Shown here one piece after another: positions 1 to 8,520 of a DNA stretch of 64,000 bases. Where the stretch lies: contig JAGOBB010000001.1 in the NCBI GenBank assembly GCA_017983615.1, forward strand, positions 248,001 to 312,000, given 5' to 3'. The stretch's first letter is position 1. Each line of letters starts with the position of its first letter. A program made the translations under genes and the position numbers. This DNA is from Azonexus sp. GTDB taxonomy: Bacteria > Pseudomonadota > Gammaproteobacteria > Burkholderiales > Rhodocyclaceae. The notes beneath the pieces were generated by a model that saw nothing but the letters and a program-made list of their open reading frames with translations, had not been told where the DNA came from and ran no database searches.

Positions 1-1
1 C

Positions 2-211
2 AACAACCGCACACAAGCCGTTCGCCTGCCGGCTGAACTGCGCTTTCCCGACAATATCCGGAAGGTGGACGTTCGCGCTGTCGGCAACGAGCGCATCATC
101 GCGCCGGCCGATCAGGCTTGGGACAGTTTCTTTCTTGGCGCCGAGTTACCGAGCGATGACTTCATGGCCGACCGTGCCAGCCAGGAACAGCCGGAGCGCG
201 AAGCGTTCTGA
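2..211 (+). CDS. VapB-type antitoxin, C-terminal part (cut by window start)
   Basis: The reading frame is open from the window edge and ends with TGA at 209-211, three bases before the toxin start. The visible 69 residues include the SpoVT/AbrB-like stretch NRTQAVRLPAELRFPD, typical of VapB/MvpA antitoxins, followed by an acidic tail (SDDFMADRAS) of the kind that wraps the toxin active site. In this family the N-terminal swapped-hairpin domain binds the vapBC operator and the tail neutralises the toxin. The start codon lies outside the window, so full length is unknown. The tight spacing to the PIN-domain gene supports co-translation. Confidence 0.85.
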   Translation, partial: NNRTQAVRLPAELRFPDNIRKVDVRAVGNERIIAPADQAWDSFFLGAELPSDDFMADRASQEQPEREAF

Positions 212-214
212 GCC

Positions 215-628
215 ATGCTGAAATACCTGCTCGATACTAATATCGTCATCTACGTCATCAAGCGCCGCCCGCCGGAGGTGCGCGAGGTTTTCAACGAGCA
301 GCACGGGCGGATGGCGATTTCGGCGATTACGCTGGCAGAACTGGTGCACGGGGCCGAAAAAAGCCAGTTTCCGAGCCGGAATCTGGCGGTAGTCGAAGAT
401 TTTTGTAGCCGTTTGACGGTACTGCCCTACCCGCCCGAGGCTGCGTATCACTACGGCAGCATCCGGGCGGCACTGGAACGGCAAGGCCGCCCGATCGGCG
501 TCAATGATCTGCATATTGCCGCCCACGCCCGGAGCAGCGGCCTGACAGTGGTCACCAACAATCTTTCCGAATTCGAACGGGTTCCCGGATTGCTGCTGAC
601 AAACTGGCTAACACCGTCCGGAGTATGA
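215..628 (+). CDS. vapC: VapC-type PIN-domain toxin (ribonuclease)
   Basis: This is a 137-residue PIN-domain protein. VapC toxins are Mg-dependent ribonucleases that typically cut initiator tRNA or other RNAs and are silenced by VapB. The expected acidic residues are visible: D7 in LLDTNIV, E42 in TLAELVHG and D98 in VNDLHIAAHA, with a VVTNN segment near the C-terminus. Length is normal for the family. It starts three bases after the antitoxin stop, so the pair forms one operon. All active-site residues seem intact, so the toxin is probably functional. Confidence 0.92.
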   Translation: MLKYLLDTNIVIYVIKRRPPEVREVFNEQHGRMAISAITLAELVHGAEKSQFPSRNLAVVEDFCSRLTVLPYPPEAAYHYGSIRAALERQGRPIGVNDLHIAAHARSSGLTVVTNNLSEFERVPGLLLTNWLTPSGV

Positions 629-675
629 GCAACGAAGGAAAATGAGGGGAGAGTTCCCCAATTTTCATGCTGCAA

Positions 676-1056
676 TTACTTGGCCGTAATCGTCGCTTCT
701 TCGATCAACAGCGGATACATGTAGCCGCTGCCGAAATCGCGGTTCAGTACGGCGACGCCGGAAATGCTGACCTGGTCGCCGACCTTCGCGGTCTGCTTGC
801 TGGTGACGATAAGGTTGTTGGTGCCGGCGCCCGCGTCGCCGGTGCCGTCCTGAATGTGCACGAAGTTGCGGCCCATGATGCCGTTGTTGACCTTGACCAC
901 CTTGCCCGCGGCCTTGACGTTCTTGCCGGAGAGCACAGCCTTGTTTTGGTTGATCGAAGCGACGGTCGCCGGACCTTCGTCGGCAATGGCTGCATTGAAT
1001 CCTGCCAGGCCGACGGCGGCAAGAAGGCCGACGAAGGCAATGGTTCGAATGTTCAT
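676..1056 (-). CDS. Small exported protein with an OB-fold-like domain
   Basis: This is a 126-residue protein with a signal peptide (MNIRTIAFVGLLAAVGLAG, cleavage likely near AIADEG). The mature part has alternating beta-type segments (AAGKVVKVNNG, NFVHIQDGTGD, VGDQVSISGVAVLNRD) that look like an OB fold of the type found in exported nucleic-acid or heme-maturation proteins. I do not recognise a specific family. The start at 1056 was chosen because AGAGGAG lies just upstream; longer in-frame extensions lack a signal peptide. It is a single gene with no obvious partners. Confidence 0.7.
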   Translation of the reverse strand: MNIRTIAFVGLLAAVGLAGFNAAIADEGPATVASINQNKAVLSGKNVKAAGKVVKVNNGIMGRNFVHIQDGTGDAGAGTNNLIVTSKQTAKVGDQVSISGVAVLNRDFGSGYMYPLLIEEATITAK

Positions 1057-1221
1057 GAAAACTCCTCTGAAAATGGAATGGCGGAAGAAGCGCCTTGCTG
1101 CCGGACGCCAGTGGCCGCATCCGGGAGTGCCATCATAGAATGAATCCCGGACCTTGCCTGACACAATATCCAGCCCCTAACTTTGTCATAATGGCGCCCT
1201 GACAGAATATTGGGGAAGTCG

Positions 1222-1653
1222 ATGCTACGCGCTGTTTTTGCTTTTCTCGGACTGGTCGTACTGGCCACCGTTGGCTGGGTCTGGCTGACCCTGACCTGGA
1301 GCTATTCGGAGGGCGAGCGGGCCGGCTATGTCCAGAAGCTTTCCCACAAGGGCTGGCTGTGCAAGACCTGGGAGGGCGAAATCGCCATGGTCACGATGCC
1401 GGGCGCCATTCCCGACCGTTTCATTTTTTCGGTGCGCGACGAGGCTGTCGCCGCCAAAATCAACGCGATGGCCGGACAGCGCGTGGTGCTGATCTACGAG
1501 CAGCACAAGTTCGTGCCAACCAACTGCTTCGGCGAGACCGAATATTTCGTCACCGATGCGCGCGCCGTCGCCGAGCAGCCGACCTCGCTGGCTCCGCCGG
1601 TCGCACCGCCGCTGACGCCGGCCCCCGCAGCACCGGCGGCACCGCTCAAGTAA
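1222..1653 (+). CDS. Hypothetical membrane-anchored protein with Pro/Ala-rich tail
   Basis: A 143-residue protein with one N-terminal membrane segment (LRAVFAFLGLVVLATVGWV), a globular middle with two cysteines (GWLCKTWEGE, TNCFGETEYF) and a low-complexity Pro/Ala tail. The ATG at 1222 follows GGGGAA with good spacing; an upstream TTG is less likely. The middle part resembles conserved betaproteobacterial proteins of unknown function. The two conserved-looking cysteines could form a disulfide if the domain faces the periplasm. No function is assigned. Confidence 0.7.
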   Translation: MLRAVFAFLGLVVLATVGWVWLTLTWSYSEGERAGYVQKLSHKGWLCKTWEGEIAMVTMPGAIPDRFIFSVRDEAVAAKINAMAGQRVVLIYEQHKFVPTNCFGETEYFVTDARAVAEQPTSLAPPVAPPLTPAPAAPAAPLK

Positions 1654-1807
1654 GCCACAAGCGGGGGCGACCCCGGGAATGAATGGCGCGGAGATTTTCT
1701 GCGCCCTTTTTTTGCCGCCTTGTTCAACCGCATCTCGCCAAGAAATCACCCCGGCCACGCCCCCCGAGCGTAAAATAAGCGTTTTCTAATTTAGATTGAA
1801 GCACGCC

Positions 1808-2374
1808 ATGAAAGCACTTCTCCCCATCGCCCTGATATTGGCCGCCCTGCCCGCGCTGGCGCAGGATGTCGCCGCCCTGACCGCCGACACCAAGAAGGTC
1901 GTGCTGCCGGTGGTGCCCAAGGTCGTCGCCGCCATGCAGGAAGCGGTGGCCGAGAAGGGCGTGGCCGGGGCCATTCCCGTCTGCAAGGAGCAGGCGCCGG
2001 CGCTGATCAAGGAAAAGCGCGTCGAGACCGGCTGGGATATCCGTCGCGTCAGTCTTAAAACACGTAACGCCGAACGCGGCACGCCGGATTTGTGGGAAGT
2101 TCGCCAGCTGGCCGACTTCAATATCCGCGCCGCCAATGGCGAGAAGATCGAGACTATCGAAAAGAGCGAGATCGTCAGCATCGACGGCAAGCCGGTCTTC
2201 CGCTACATGAAGGCGCTGCCGGTCGGCGACGTCTGCGTCAAGTGCCACGGTCCGGTCGATAGCTTGGATGCAGGCCTGAAAGCGAAACTGGCCGAAAGCT
2301 ACCCGCACGACCAGGCGACCGGCTACAGCAAGGGCCAGATTCGCGGCGCGCTGACCGTCAAGCGGCCGCTGTAA
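1808..2374 (+). CDS. Periplasmic c-type heme protein, Tll0287-like (DUF3365)
   Basis: A 188-residue protein with a signal peptide (MKALLPIALILAALPALAQ) and one heme c attachment motif, CVKCH, near residue 140. The segment TPDLWEVRQLADF followed by a heme-binding site matches the Tll0287-like/DUF3365 domain, a PAS-like periplasmic sensor or electron-carrier fold. It is found alone or fused to signalling domains; here it stands alone. The ATG at 1808 gives a clean signal peptide, so the TTG four codons upstream was rejected. A GC-rich inverted repeat follows and separates it from the convergent EamA gene. Confidence 0.85.
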   Translation: MKALLPIALILAALPALAQDVAALTADTKKVVLPVVPKVVAAMQEAVAEKGVAGAIPVCKEQAPALIKEKRVETGWDIRRVSLKTRNAERGTPDLWEVRQLADFNIRAANGEKIETIEKSEIVSIDGKPVFRYMKALPVGDVCVKCHGPVDSLDAGLKAKLAESYPHDQATGYSKGQIRGALTVKRPL

Positions 2375-2383
2375 CCCGCAAGA

Positions 2384-2412
2384 GCGGGGGCGCCATCGCC
2401 GGCCGCCCCCGC
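2384..2412. terminator. GC-rich inverted repeat between convergent genes
   Basis: The arms GCGGGGGC and GCCCCCGC flank a 13-base loop just after the DUF3365 stop and before the convergent EamA stop. There is no T tract, so termination in either direction is plausible but weak. Confidence 0.4.
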
Positions 2413-2428
2413 CGGTTTCACCGGACGC

Positions 2429-3328
2429 TCATTCCGCCGCCCGTAGCGCCGGGCGGCGCAGGCCAGCCAACATTTCCCACTGGTGCACGCTGAGTCCGAG
2501 CAGGATCAGCGCAGTGCCCAGCCACAGGCGCAGGCCGATCTCCTCGCCATTCAGCCAGTGGCCGAGCAGCAGCGCGATAACCGGCGTCACCAGCGTGATC
2601 AGCGCCACCTTCGCGGTTTCGAGGTGCTTGATCACGTAGTAATACAGCGCGAAGCCGATCACCGAACCGAACACGCCCAGATAGACAATGGCCGCCCCGG
2701 AACGCGGCGGCACCATGGCCGGCAACTGGCCGTCGGTGAACCACCAGACCAGCCCGAACAAGGGCAGCGACACCGTCAGCGTGCCGACCGTCGTCGCCAG
2801 CGGCGGGCTGTCGTCGCCGATCCGCTTCAACCAGACGAGGCTGCCGGAATAGATGAAGACCGCCGTCAGCAACGCTGCCAGGCCGGCCAGCGAGCGCTCG
2901 CCGCCCAGGCTGTCGCCGTGGATGAAAATGGTCGCCAGACCGAGCGCGCCGAGCAGCATGCCGGCCACCCGGGGTGGCGTCAGCGCACGTTCGCCGAGAA
3001 AGATCGCCGCGAGCACCGCGGCCATCAGCGGCGACAGCCCGAACAGCACCGAAATCAGCCCGGAATGCACGTAACGCGCCCCCCAGTAAGTCAGCGCCAT
3101 GGCGCCGAACAGGCCGAGGCCGCCGACCAGATAGGCGCGGCGCGCCCGCGCGTGCAGCGGGAAGCGGATGCGCCAGATGAGGACCAGCAGTGCGGCGACG
3201 ACGACGCCGATCGCCATGCGGGCGAACACGGCCAGCGCAAAGCCGGTGCCCTGCGTGCTCCACTGGATGGCCAGCGGCGTGGTGGACCAGATGAGGATGA
3301 TGCCGAGATAGGCGGCCTGGACAGACAT
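2429..3328 (-). CDS. EamA-family drug/metabolite transporter
   Basis: A 299-residue inner-membrane permease with about ten hydrophobic segments in two EamA repeats, for example GIILIWSTTPLAIQWS at the start and TLVTPVIALLLGHWLNGEE near the end. DMT permeases usually export amino acids or other small metabolites; the substrate cannot be told from sequence. The start at 3328 (MSVQAAYLG) has a GGAG-type ribosome binding site and matches family length, so the longer upstream frame is rejected. Upstream on the same strand lie a promoter, a short open frame and a strong terminator hairpin, an attenuator-like layout. Confidence 0.88.
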   Translation of the reverse strand: MSVQAAYLGIILIWSTTPLAIQWSTQGTGFALAVFARMAIGVVVAALLVLIWRIRFPLHARARRAYLVGGLGLFGAMALTYWGARYVHSGLISVLFGLSPLMAAVLAAIFLGERALTPPRVAGMLLGALGLATIFIHGDSLGGERSLAGLAALLTAVFIYSGSLVWLKRIGDDSPPLATTVGTLTVSLPLFGLVWWFTDGQLPAMVPPRSGAAIVYLGVFGSVIGFALYYYVIKHLETAKVALITLVTPVIALLLGHWLNGEEIGLRLWLGTALILLGLSVHQWEMLAGLRRPALRAAE

Positions 3329-3342
3329 GGAGGTTCTCCGGA

Positions 3343-3426
3343 TCAGTTGGGCGAAGGCGAGGGCGGATGAAAGGCGGCGGACAGCAAGGAAGCCGGACGA
3401 CGGACGGAGAGGGCGATACGTTTCAT
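3343..3426 (-). CDS. Possible 27-residue peptide upstream of the EamA permease
   Basis: A short frame begins MKRIALSVRRPAS and ends 14 bases before the permease start. AAAGGAAA stands close upstream of its ATG. It lies between the terminator hairpin and eamA, so it may couple translation to the permease. No homologue is recognised; it could be chance. Confidence 0.3.
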   Translation of the reverse strand: MKRIALSVRRPASLLSAAFHPPSPSPN

Positions 3427-3447
3427 GGGATTTCCTTTCGACGGGAT

Positions 3448-3483
3448 AAAAACAAAAAGGCCGCGGGTTTGAAGTCCGCGGCC
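3448..3483 (-). terminator. Rho-independent terminator or attenuator before eamA
   Basis: Stem GGCCGCGG/CCGCGGCC with a 9-base loop, followed on the minus strand by TTTTTGTTTTT. It lies about 120 bases before the EamA start and after a short open frame, with a sigma-70-like promoter about 130 bases further upstream. Either it ends transcription from the upstream TonB operon or it is an attenuator controlling eamA. Confidence 0.8.
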
Positions 3484-3509
3484 TTGGCTGAAATCGGGTA
3501 CTGCTTCGA

Positions 3510-3590
3510 CTATTCCACCCCGGCCCCCGGACAAACGGCAACGCGCCACGCACGCAGGACGCGGCGGCACGGGGCAATCAGGGCGAACAT
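3510..3590 (-). CDS. Candidate leader peptide upstream of the eamA attenuator
   Basis: A 26-residue frame (MFALIAPCRRVLRAW...) starts about 18 bases downstream of the predicted transcription start and stops about 27 bases before the terminator stem. The position is what a ribosome-mediated attenuation leader would need. The peptide has several Arg, Ala, Val and Cys codons but no long run of one codon, and no clear Shine-Dalgarno, so confidence is low. Confidence 0.3.
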   Translation of the reverse strand: MFALIAPCRRVLRAWRVAVCPGAGVE

Positions 3591-3614
3591 GGAAAAATCG
3601 GTAATCATGGGGTC

Positions 3615-3644
3615 ATTGTGATGGAAATTTGTGCGGCGCGTCAA
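3615..3644 (-). promoter_or_regulatory. Sigma-70-like promoter for the eamA leader
   Basis: On the minus strand TTGACG (3644-3639) and CACAAT (3620-3615) are separated by 18 bases. Transcription would begin near 3608, ahead of the leader frame and the terminator. The -35 box overlaps the region next to a dispersed-element copy. Confidence 0.5.
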
Positions 3645-3654
3645 TCCGGAGCGC

Positions 3655-3695
3655 TTTTCGATTTTGGGCATTTTTTAGCGGCGACCGTAGCATTT
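3655..3695 (-). repeat. Dispersed ~40-bp element, copy 1 (intergenic)
   Basis: Oriented on the minus strand it reads ATGCTACGGTCG followed by an A run and a second A-rich tract ending near CGAAAA. It lies between the TonB partner gene and the eamA leader. See the finding on the element family. Confidence 0.85.
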
Positions 3696-3718
3696 GCCAT
3701 CGAACGCCCGGAACCGGC

Positions 3719-4195
3719 TCAGTGCGCATGCCCGGCATGCGGGTTGTCTTCTGGCGGGGCGAAAGCCGCGATTTTCTGGCGCAGTTGGGCGGACAAGCCT
3801 GATTCGGCACGAACCAGGCTACCAGCCAGGCGCTTGGCCGTTGGACGGGCCAGCCCTGCGAGAACCAGCGAATCGATATCGATCAGCGCATCGCCGGCAC
3901 ACACGACGATCGACCACTGGCCGCCATCCTTTTTCAGCAAGGCGCGCCCGGCCCGGTCGTCCTGAGCCCAGCTGGCGATGCCGTAGTTGCCATCGCTGGC
4001 GACGGCAAGCACAGCCAAAGGCGCATCCGGCTTGTGAAACTGATGTTTCAGGTAGCGCTCGATGGCCTTGGCCGCACCCCGCTGTTGGGTCCTAACAGCT
4101 TCCTTGCCCGTCGCGGATTCGCCCCCATGAACCAGCGGGGACAGGAACAGCATGCCGATCAGGCAGCCGGCAACCATAATTCGACAGTTATGCAT
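3719..4195 (-). CDS. Exported protein downstream of TonB receptor (copper-uptake-associated type)
   Basis: A 158-residue protein with a signal peptide (MHNCRIMVAGCLIGMLFLSPL) and a His-rich C-terminus (NPHAGHAH). The core (IERYLKHQF, VASDGNYGIASWAQDDRAGRALLKK, WSIVVCAGDAL) resembles a small family that travels with TonB-dependent copper receptors; this naming is from memory and uncertain. The ATG at 4195 has GGGGCGGAG upstream and is preferred over 4210. It starts 19 bases after the receptor stop, so the two form an operon. The His tail suggests metal binding. Confidence 0.7.
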   Translation of the reverse strand: MHNCRIMVAGCLIGMLFLSPLVHGGESATGKEAVRTQQRGAAKAIERYLKHQFHKPDAPLAVLAVASDGNYGIASWAQDDRAGRALLKKDGGQWSIVVCAGDALIDIDSLVLAGLARPTAKRLAGSLVRAESGLSAQLRQKIAAFAPPEDNPHAGHAH

Positions 4196-4214
4196 GCTCC
4201 GCCCCCGCATTCAG

Positions 4215-6203
4215 TTAAAAGCCGACCGTCAGACCCACCCTGAAGTTTCGGCCGGTCATCGGATAGCCCGCGTTGTACTGGTAATTGGCATCGAACAGGT
4301 TGTTGGCGATGACAAAGACCTCGCCACCCTTGCCCAGCGCCGCTACCGGGTAGGCCACGCGGGCATTGGCCACGGTAAAGCCATCCACCCGGTTGGGCGA
4401 GAAGGTACCGCGATCCTGCGTCAGCGAGTACATCGACGTCTGGTGCTGGGCGTCGAATGCGATCCGGAAACCAAACAGGTTGCCGTTGACCGCCGCCGAC
4501 ACCGCTGTACGCGGTGCGTAAGGCAGGTTGTCGAGGCTGGGGTCAAGCCAGGTCAGCCCGGCAAAGAGGCGCCAGTCCTGATTGATCTGGTGCTGCACTG
4601 AAACCTCGGCGCCGCGCGTGCTGTAATCGGGGAAGGCATTGCTCCAGCCCCCCGACGCCGGCGGGGCGAAGGCACCGGAATTGAAGCCGCTCCAGATATA
4701 ACGCTTGCTAATCTCATCCTGGAAAACGCTCAGATCCACGTGCGTGCTCGCCGTGACATCCCACTTCACGCCGATTTCACTGTGCTTGTCCTGCGTCGGC
4801 TCCAGCCTGTCCCACCCGTTGTTTGCCGAGAAAGCCATCGGGATCGCACGCGTCAGCGCATTGGTTTCCGCTCCGGGATAAAGCAAGCCTTCGACGTAGT
4901 TGGCGTAGACCGTCAGCTGATCCGAGATGAGCGACAGGCCAGCCTGCGGCGAGGTCCTGGATACATAGTGGTTGCTGTCGTAGTGGCGCACGCCGACAGA
5001 GGGCACGATGGCCCAGTTGTCACTCAGATTGAATCGCTGATTGAACCCGAGATGCGCCGAAAGCATCCGGAATTCCGGAATATCCGCCGAACCCGCGACA
5101 CCGAACCCGAAAGGCGTACCGACCGCAGAACCAACGTGGGGGCCGGAGATCTCGCCGCGAATGCTTTCGCGATCGATGCCGGCGACGATCTGGCCGCCCG
5201 CCCAGGGCGAAAAGCTTTCCTTCCAGCGGAAGCCACTCATCACGAAACTGCTGTCGAACGTCCCCCAGGCCGCGTCGTTGGTCAGGTTGTTCTCGCCGCG
5301 ATTCTCGTAGATGCTGAACTCACCTTTCCACGCACCGTGCTGATGTTTGGCAAAGAGGCTGAACATGTTGGTGGAGGATTCGTTGCGGGCGACACCGTTG
5401 GAGAAGGTGTAAGGCCCGACGCCGACATTGGAAACCGGGTAGCGGTTGTCGCCGGGATCGCCCACCGTATTGCGTACAAGGAGAAAGCTTGCGCCTACTG
5501 TCCAGTGCTCGCCGAGCCTGACGCCCAGGCGCCCGATGGCATTGTTCAGCTCACCATCGGCATTGGGGCGGGCACCGTTGGATGCGATGTGGCCTGCCGC
5601 CAGCATGAAATCGAGCGCATCGAACTGGCCGGCTATACTGCCCTGGACGGTCCTGGTGGCATACGAGCCGTACGAAACACTGGCCTCGCCCTCGATGCCT
5701 TCTCGGCGGGCGCGCCTGGTTTCCAGATTGATCGAGGCAAAGTTATTGCCACTCGACTGAAGATCCGGCCCCTTGTGAACGTTGATGTTGCCGATGCCGT
5801 TGAGGGGTAGCAAATCCATCAACGGATGGTTCCACAGGCCCATATAGACCGGCAGTCCGTCGATGTATGTCTTGATTTCGCTACCGGGGCGGCTGACCCC
5901 CAGCCCCCGGATATAGACGTTTCCGCCCTGATCGCCACTATAGGAACCCACCTCGTTGTAGCGGGAAATCTGCACGCCCGGTGTCATACGAAGACCGGCG
6001 GCCAGATCCAGCGCCCCCATATCCTCGATCTGCGCCTCGCCAACCCGGGTGGTCAAGGTCGAAAAGCTGCCTACGTTGTTTGATTCGATAATCGGCCCGG
6101 CGCTTACCGTCACGGCCTCCAATTGCTTGATCTCGGCCTGTTGCGCCCAGACACTTCCGGCAACGCAGACGCATGCCGCCATGCTCACCGACTTGAGTTC
6201 CAT
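4215..6203 (-). CDS. TonB-dependent outer-membrane receptor
   Basis: A 662-residue receptor with a signal peptide (ending SVWAQQ), a plug domain (residues about 40-160, including the VYIRGLGVSRPGSE and INVHKGP motifs) and a beta-barrel ending in the typical aromatic terminus (FRVGLTVGF). It imports a scarce ligand using TonB-ExbBD energy. The plug contains a Met/His-bearing segment (PVYMGLWNHPLMD), and its operon partner has a His-rich tail, so a metal such as copper is a reasonable guess, not a demonstrated substrate. The start at 6203 gives a proper signal peptide; the longer upstream frame does not. Confidence 0.9.
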   Translation of the reverse strand: MELKSVSMAACVCVAGSVWAQQAEIKQLEAVTVSAGPIIESNNVGSFSTLTTRVGEAQIEDMGALDLAAGLRMTPGVQISRYNEVGSYSGDQGGNVYIRGLGVSRPGSEIKTYIDGLPVYMGLWNHPLMDLLPLNGIGNINVHKGPDLQSSGNNFASINLETRRARREGIEGEASVSYGSYATRTVQGSIAGQFDALDFMLAAGHIASNGARPNADGELNNAIGRLGVRLGEHWTVGASFLLVRNTVGDPGDNRYPVSNVGVGPYTFSNGVARNESSTNMFSLFAKHQHGAWKGEFSIYENRGENNLTNDAAWGTFDSSFVMSGFRWKESFSPWAGGQIVAGIDRESIRGEISGPHVGSAVGTPFGFGVAGSADIPEFRMLSAHLGFNQRFNLSDNWAIVPSVGVRHYDSNHYVSRTSPQAGLSLISDQLTVYANYVEGLLYPGAETNALTRAIPMAFSANNGWDRLEPTQDKHSEIGVKWDVTASTHVDLSVFQDEISKRYIWSGFNSGAFAPPASGGWSNAFPDYSTRGAEVSVQHQINQDWRLFAGLTWLDPSLDNLPYAPRTAVSAAVNGNLFGFRIAFDAQHQTSMYSLTQDRGTFSPNRVDGFTVANARVAYPVAALGKGGEVFVIANNLFDANYQYNAGYPMTGRNFRVGLTVGF

Positions 6204-6552
6204 GTTTTTCAAAACTGACCCCTTTATTGATTTTGGTATCCAATGCAGGGCGCAAGTATCACAACACGCGGGGTTTAGTGCGATGCGGCATATTGTCGCA
6301 ATTGCTGCTCGAAACAGCACGCATATGTGGGATACGCCAATCGCCTTTAGATGTTGATTACCAGTATTTATTGGCAACGACTGTCGACATCGGCGATGGC
6401 AGGGAAGCGTGCGATTTGCCGGCGCACCCCAATTTCGCACATCCAATCGCCATTATTAGCATGGATCAAAGAATCCCGGCCCCGTGTCGCACCAAAATGG
6501 TGCGCAATTGCAAGCCAAGAAAATTAATCCAGAAGAATCCGGGGGCAGAACA
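6204..6552. other. Intergenic region between divergent receptor and chemoreceptor genes
   Basis: About 350 bases, more AT-rich than the flanks, carrying the promoters of two divergent genes. I see no clear sigma-70 pair, Fur-like box, small RNA or terminator that I would defend. Confidence 0.4.
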
Positions 6553-8175
6553 GTGAAGACCAATTTGCCGGTGACCCAGAATGAGGTTCCCTTTCCGAAA
6601 GGACGTTATGTCGTTTCCCGGACCGACCTCAAGGGGATCATCACCTATGCGAACGATACGTTCATTGACCTGAGCGGCTTTTCGTCGGACGAACTGATCG
6701 GCAAGAACCACAACCTGGTTCGCCACCCGGACATGCCGCCGGCCGCCTTCCAGAACCTTTGGGACACCGTCAAGGAAGGGCGCCCCTGGCGCGGCATCGT
6801 CAAGAACCGCTGCAAGAATGGTGATTTCTATTGGGTGGAAGCCCTGGTCGTACCGGTACGCAAGGATGACCGGACGATCGGCTACATGTCGGTACGCACG
6901 GAGCCCAGTCGGGCGCAGATTGCCGAGGCAGAAGCCCTGTATCGGCAATTGAACGCGGCCCGGGCCGAACTGCCGAAACCTGGCCTCTGGCAACGAACCC
7001 CACTTCGGACCAAGCAACGCGCACTGCTCGGAATCATGATTGGCGCGCAAATTCTGGCCGGTCTCTTGCCGTTCGGGGCGGAGCACACGGGTCTGTCGCA
7101 CACCGTTGCAACCTGGGCAGCCTCGCTTCTTGCTGGCGTGACCATCGCCGCCGCACTCTTCCTGCTCCGCACGCAGGAATTCATGATGACGGTCATCGAA
7201 CGCATCGTGGGTCGCCTGGACCATATCGCGCAAGGCGACCTGACCGACGTCATTCCACTACACAGAGTGGATGAGTTGGGGAAGCTGAATGATGGCCTCG
7301 TTTCGATGCAAACCCAGTTCAAGGCAATGCTGGCAGAAATCGCCGAATCCGCCACCGCCGTCGGCCAAAGTGCGAGCTATCTCACCCAGGAAATGCGACA
7401 GACCCAGGAGGTAACGCTGGTTCAGTCGGGTGCGGCCGCCAGTATCGCGGCATCCGTAGAGCAGTTGGTCGCTTCCGTACACGAGATCGCAGGCAACGCC
7501 ACGCGTGCCACCGACTCCATGCAAAACACGCAGGCGCTACTAACGACGGCGGGCAGTTCGATGAGTGAGAGCCAGTTGGCCTCCACAAACGTCGTCACCA
7601 CGGTCACCACGGCCAGCCAGGCAATGGCTGAATTGTTCCAGTCGATCATGGCGATCAATCAGGTCAGCCAGGTAATCAAGGAAATCGCCGATCAGACAAA
7701 CCTGCTGGCGTTGAACGCCGCGATCGAAGCCGCCCGAGCCGGCGAATCAGGCCGAGGATTCGCCGTCGTTGCCGACGAAGTGCGAAAACTGGCCGAGAAA
7801 TCGAGCCAGCAGACCGCCGAAATCACCTCCAGCATCCAGAATATCCAGCGGGTCACCCAGATTGCGGTGCAGACGATGGACACAGCCGGAGAGCAGGTAC
7901 AGGGGGCCAACAACGCCCTCACCGAAGCCCGCGAAGGACTGGAGACCGTCGCACAGCAAAACGCCGAAGTGGCCCACCTATCCAGTCACATTGCCGATGG
8001 CACGTCGGAACAATCGGCGGCCGGAGACGAGATCGCCCGGCGAATCGAGGAAATAGCCAGCGGCGTCGACGCCGTCTCGCATGCGGTCAGCGAGGCGGTG
8101 AAACAAAGCGGCGAGATGCAGAAGGTCTCGGAACATCTGCAACAATTGATTGCCTATTTCCGCTACATCAAGTAA
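6553..8175 (+). CDS. Aer-like PAS methyl-accepting chemotaxis protein
   Basis: A 540-residue chemoreceptor. Order: an N-terminal PAS domain (about 10-120, with [18 protein letters not shown] and [14 protein letters not shown], the Aer-type FAD-binding pattern), a membrane region with two segments (about 155-205), a HAMP-like linker, and a cytoplasmic signalling domain whose hairpin tip reads [20 protein letters not shown]. Aer proteins sense redox or oxygen through FAD and signal to CheA/CheW. The GTG at 6553 follows GGGGGCAG and yields the usual N-terminus ([10 protein letters not shown]), so the upstream ATG was rejected. Monocistronic. Confidence 0.92.
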   Translation: MKTNLPVTQNEVPFPKGRYVVSRTDLKGIITYANDTFIDLSGFSSDELIGKNHNLVRHPDMPPAAFQNLWDTVKEGRPWRGIVKNRCKNGDFYWVEALVVPVRKDDRTIGYMSVRTEPSRAQIAEAEALYRQLNAARAELPKPGLWQRTPLRTKQRALLGIMIGAQILAGLLPFGAEHTGLSHTVATWAASLLAGVTIAAALFLLRTQEFMMTVIERIVGRLDHIAQGDLTDVIPLHRVDELGKLNDGLVSMQTQFKAMLAEIAESATAVGQSASYLTQEMRQTQEVTLVQSGAAASIAASVEQLVASVHEIAGNATRATDSMQNTQALLTTAGSSMSESQLASTNVVTTVTTASQAMAELFQSIMAINQVSQVIKEIADQTNLLALNAAIEAARAGESGRGFAVVADEVRKLAEKSSQQTAEITSSIQNIQRVTQIAVQTMDTAGEQVQGANNALTEAREGLETVAQQNAEVAHLSSHIADGTSEQSAAGDEIARRIEEIASGVDAVSHAVSEAVKQSGEMQKVSEHLQQLIAYFRYIK

Positions 8176-8295
8176 CCCCCGCCGCGAACCCACCTCGCTC
8201 GAACCTGCCAGGCAGAAGCGATTTCGCGGTAGCACTTGGCAGTACAGCACCGCCAGGCATCGCGAGGCCAACGATGGAGCACAAATGGCCCGTCA

Positions 8296-8484
8296 AACAC
8301 CCGACCAGCGCCAGCGCCGCTGGACTGGGGCCTCTTTGGAACGGAAATACAGCTTCAGATCGCGCGGCGCCCAGTCGTCGCTAATTTCTCCCGTCGTCAC
8401 GCCTTCCGCGCAGCAGAACACGGGACCATGCCGATTCCAAGCCCAGCGACAAGCATGCGGCAGATAGCGATGAAGCTGCGCACA
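8296..8484 (-). pseudogene. Remnant of a LysR-type regulator (C-terminal end)
   Basis: About 190 bases are clearly similar to the 3' end of the LysR gene at 12135-13016 (compare 12150-12340). Identical runs include GGCGCCCAGTCGTCG and CGTCGTCACGCCTTCCGC. The rest of a LysR gene is absent and the frame is broken, so this is a decayed paralogue. It fills most of the gap between the chemoreceptor and terC genes. Confidence 0.75.
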
Positions 8485-8520
8485 TTAGTTCATTTGTCAT
8501 GTCGCGCCCGGACTCGCCGT

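Noticed and set aside
6553-6600. ATG at 6484 as the start of the chemoreceptor gene
   Set aside because: The extra residues are not part of the conserved Aer-type N-terminus, whereas the GTG at 6553 has a Shine-Dalgarno and the expected first residues.
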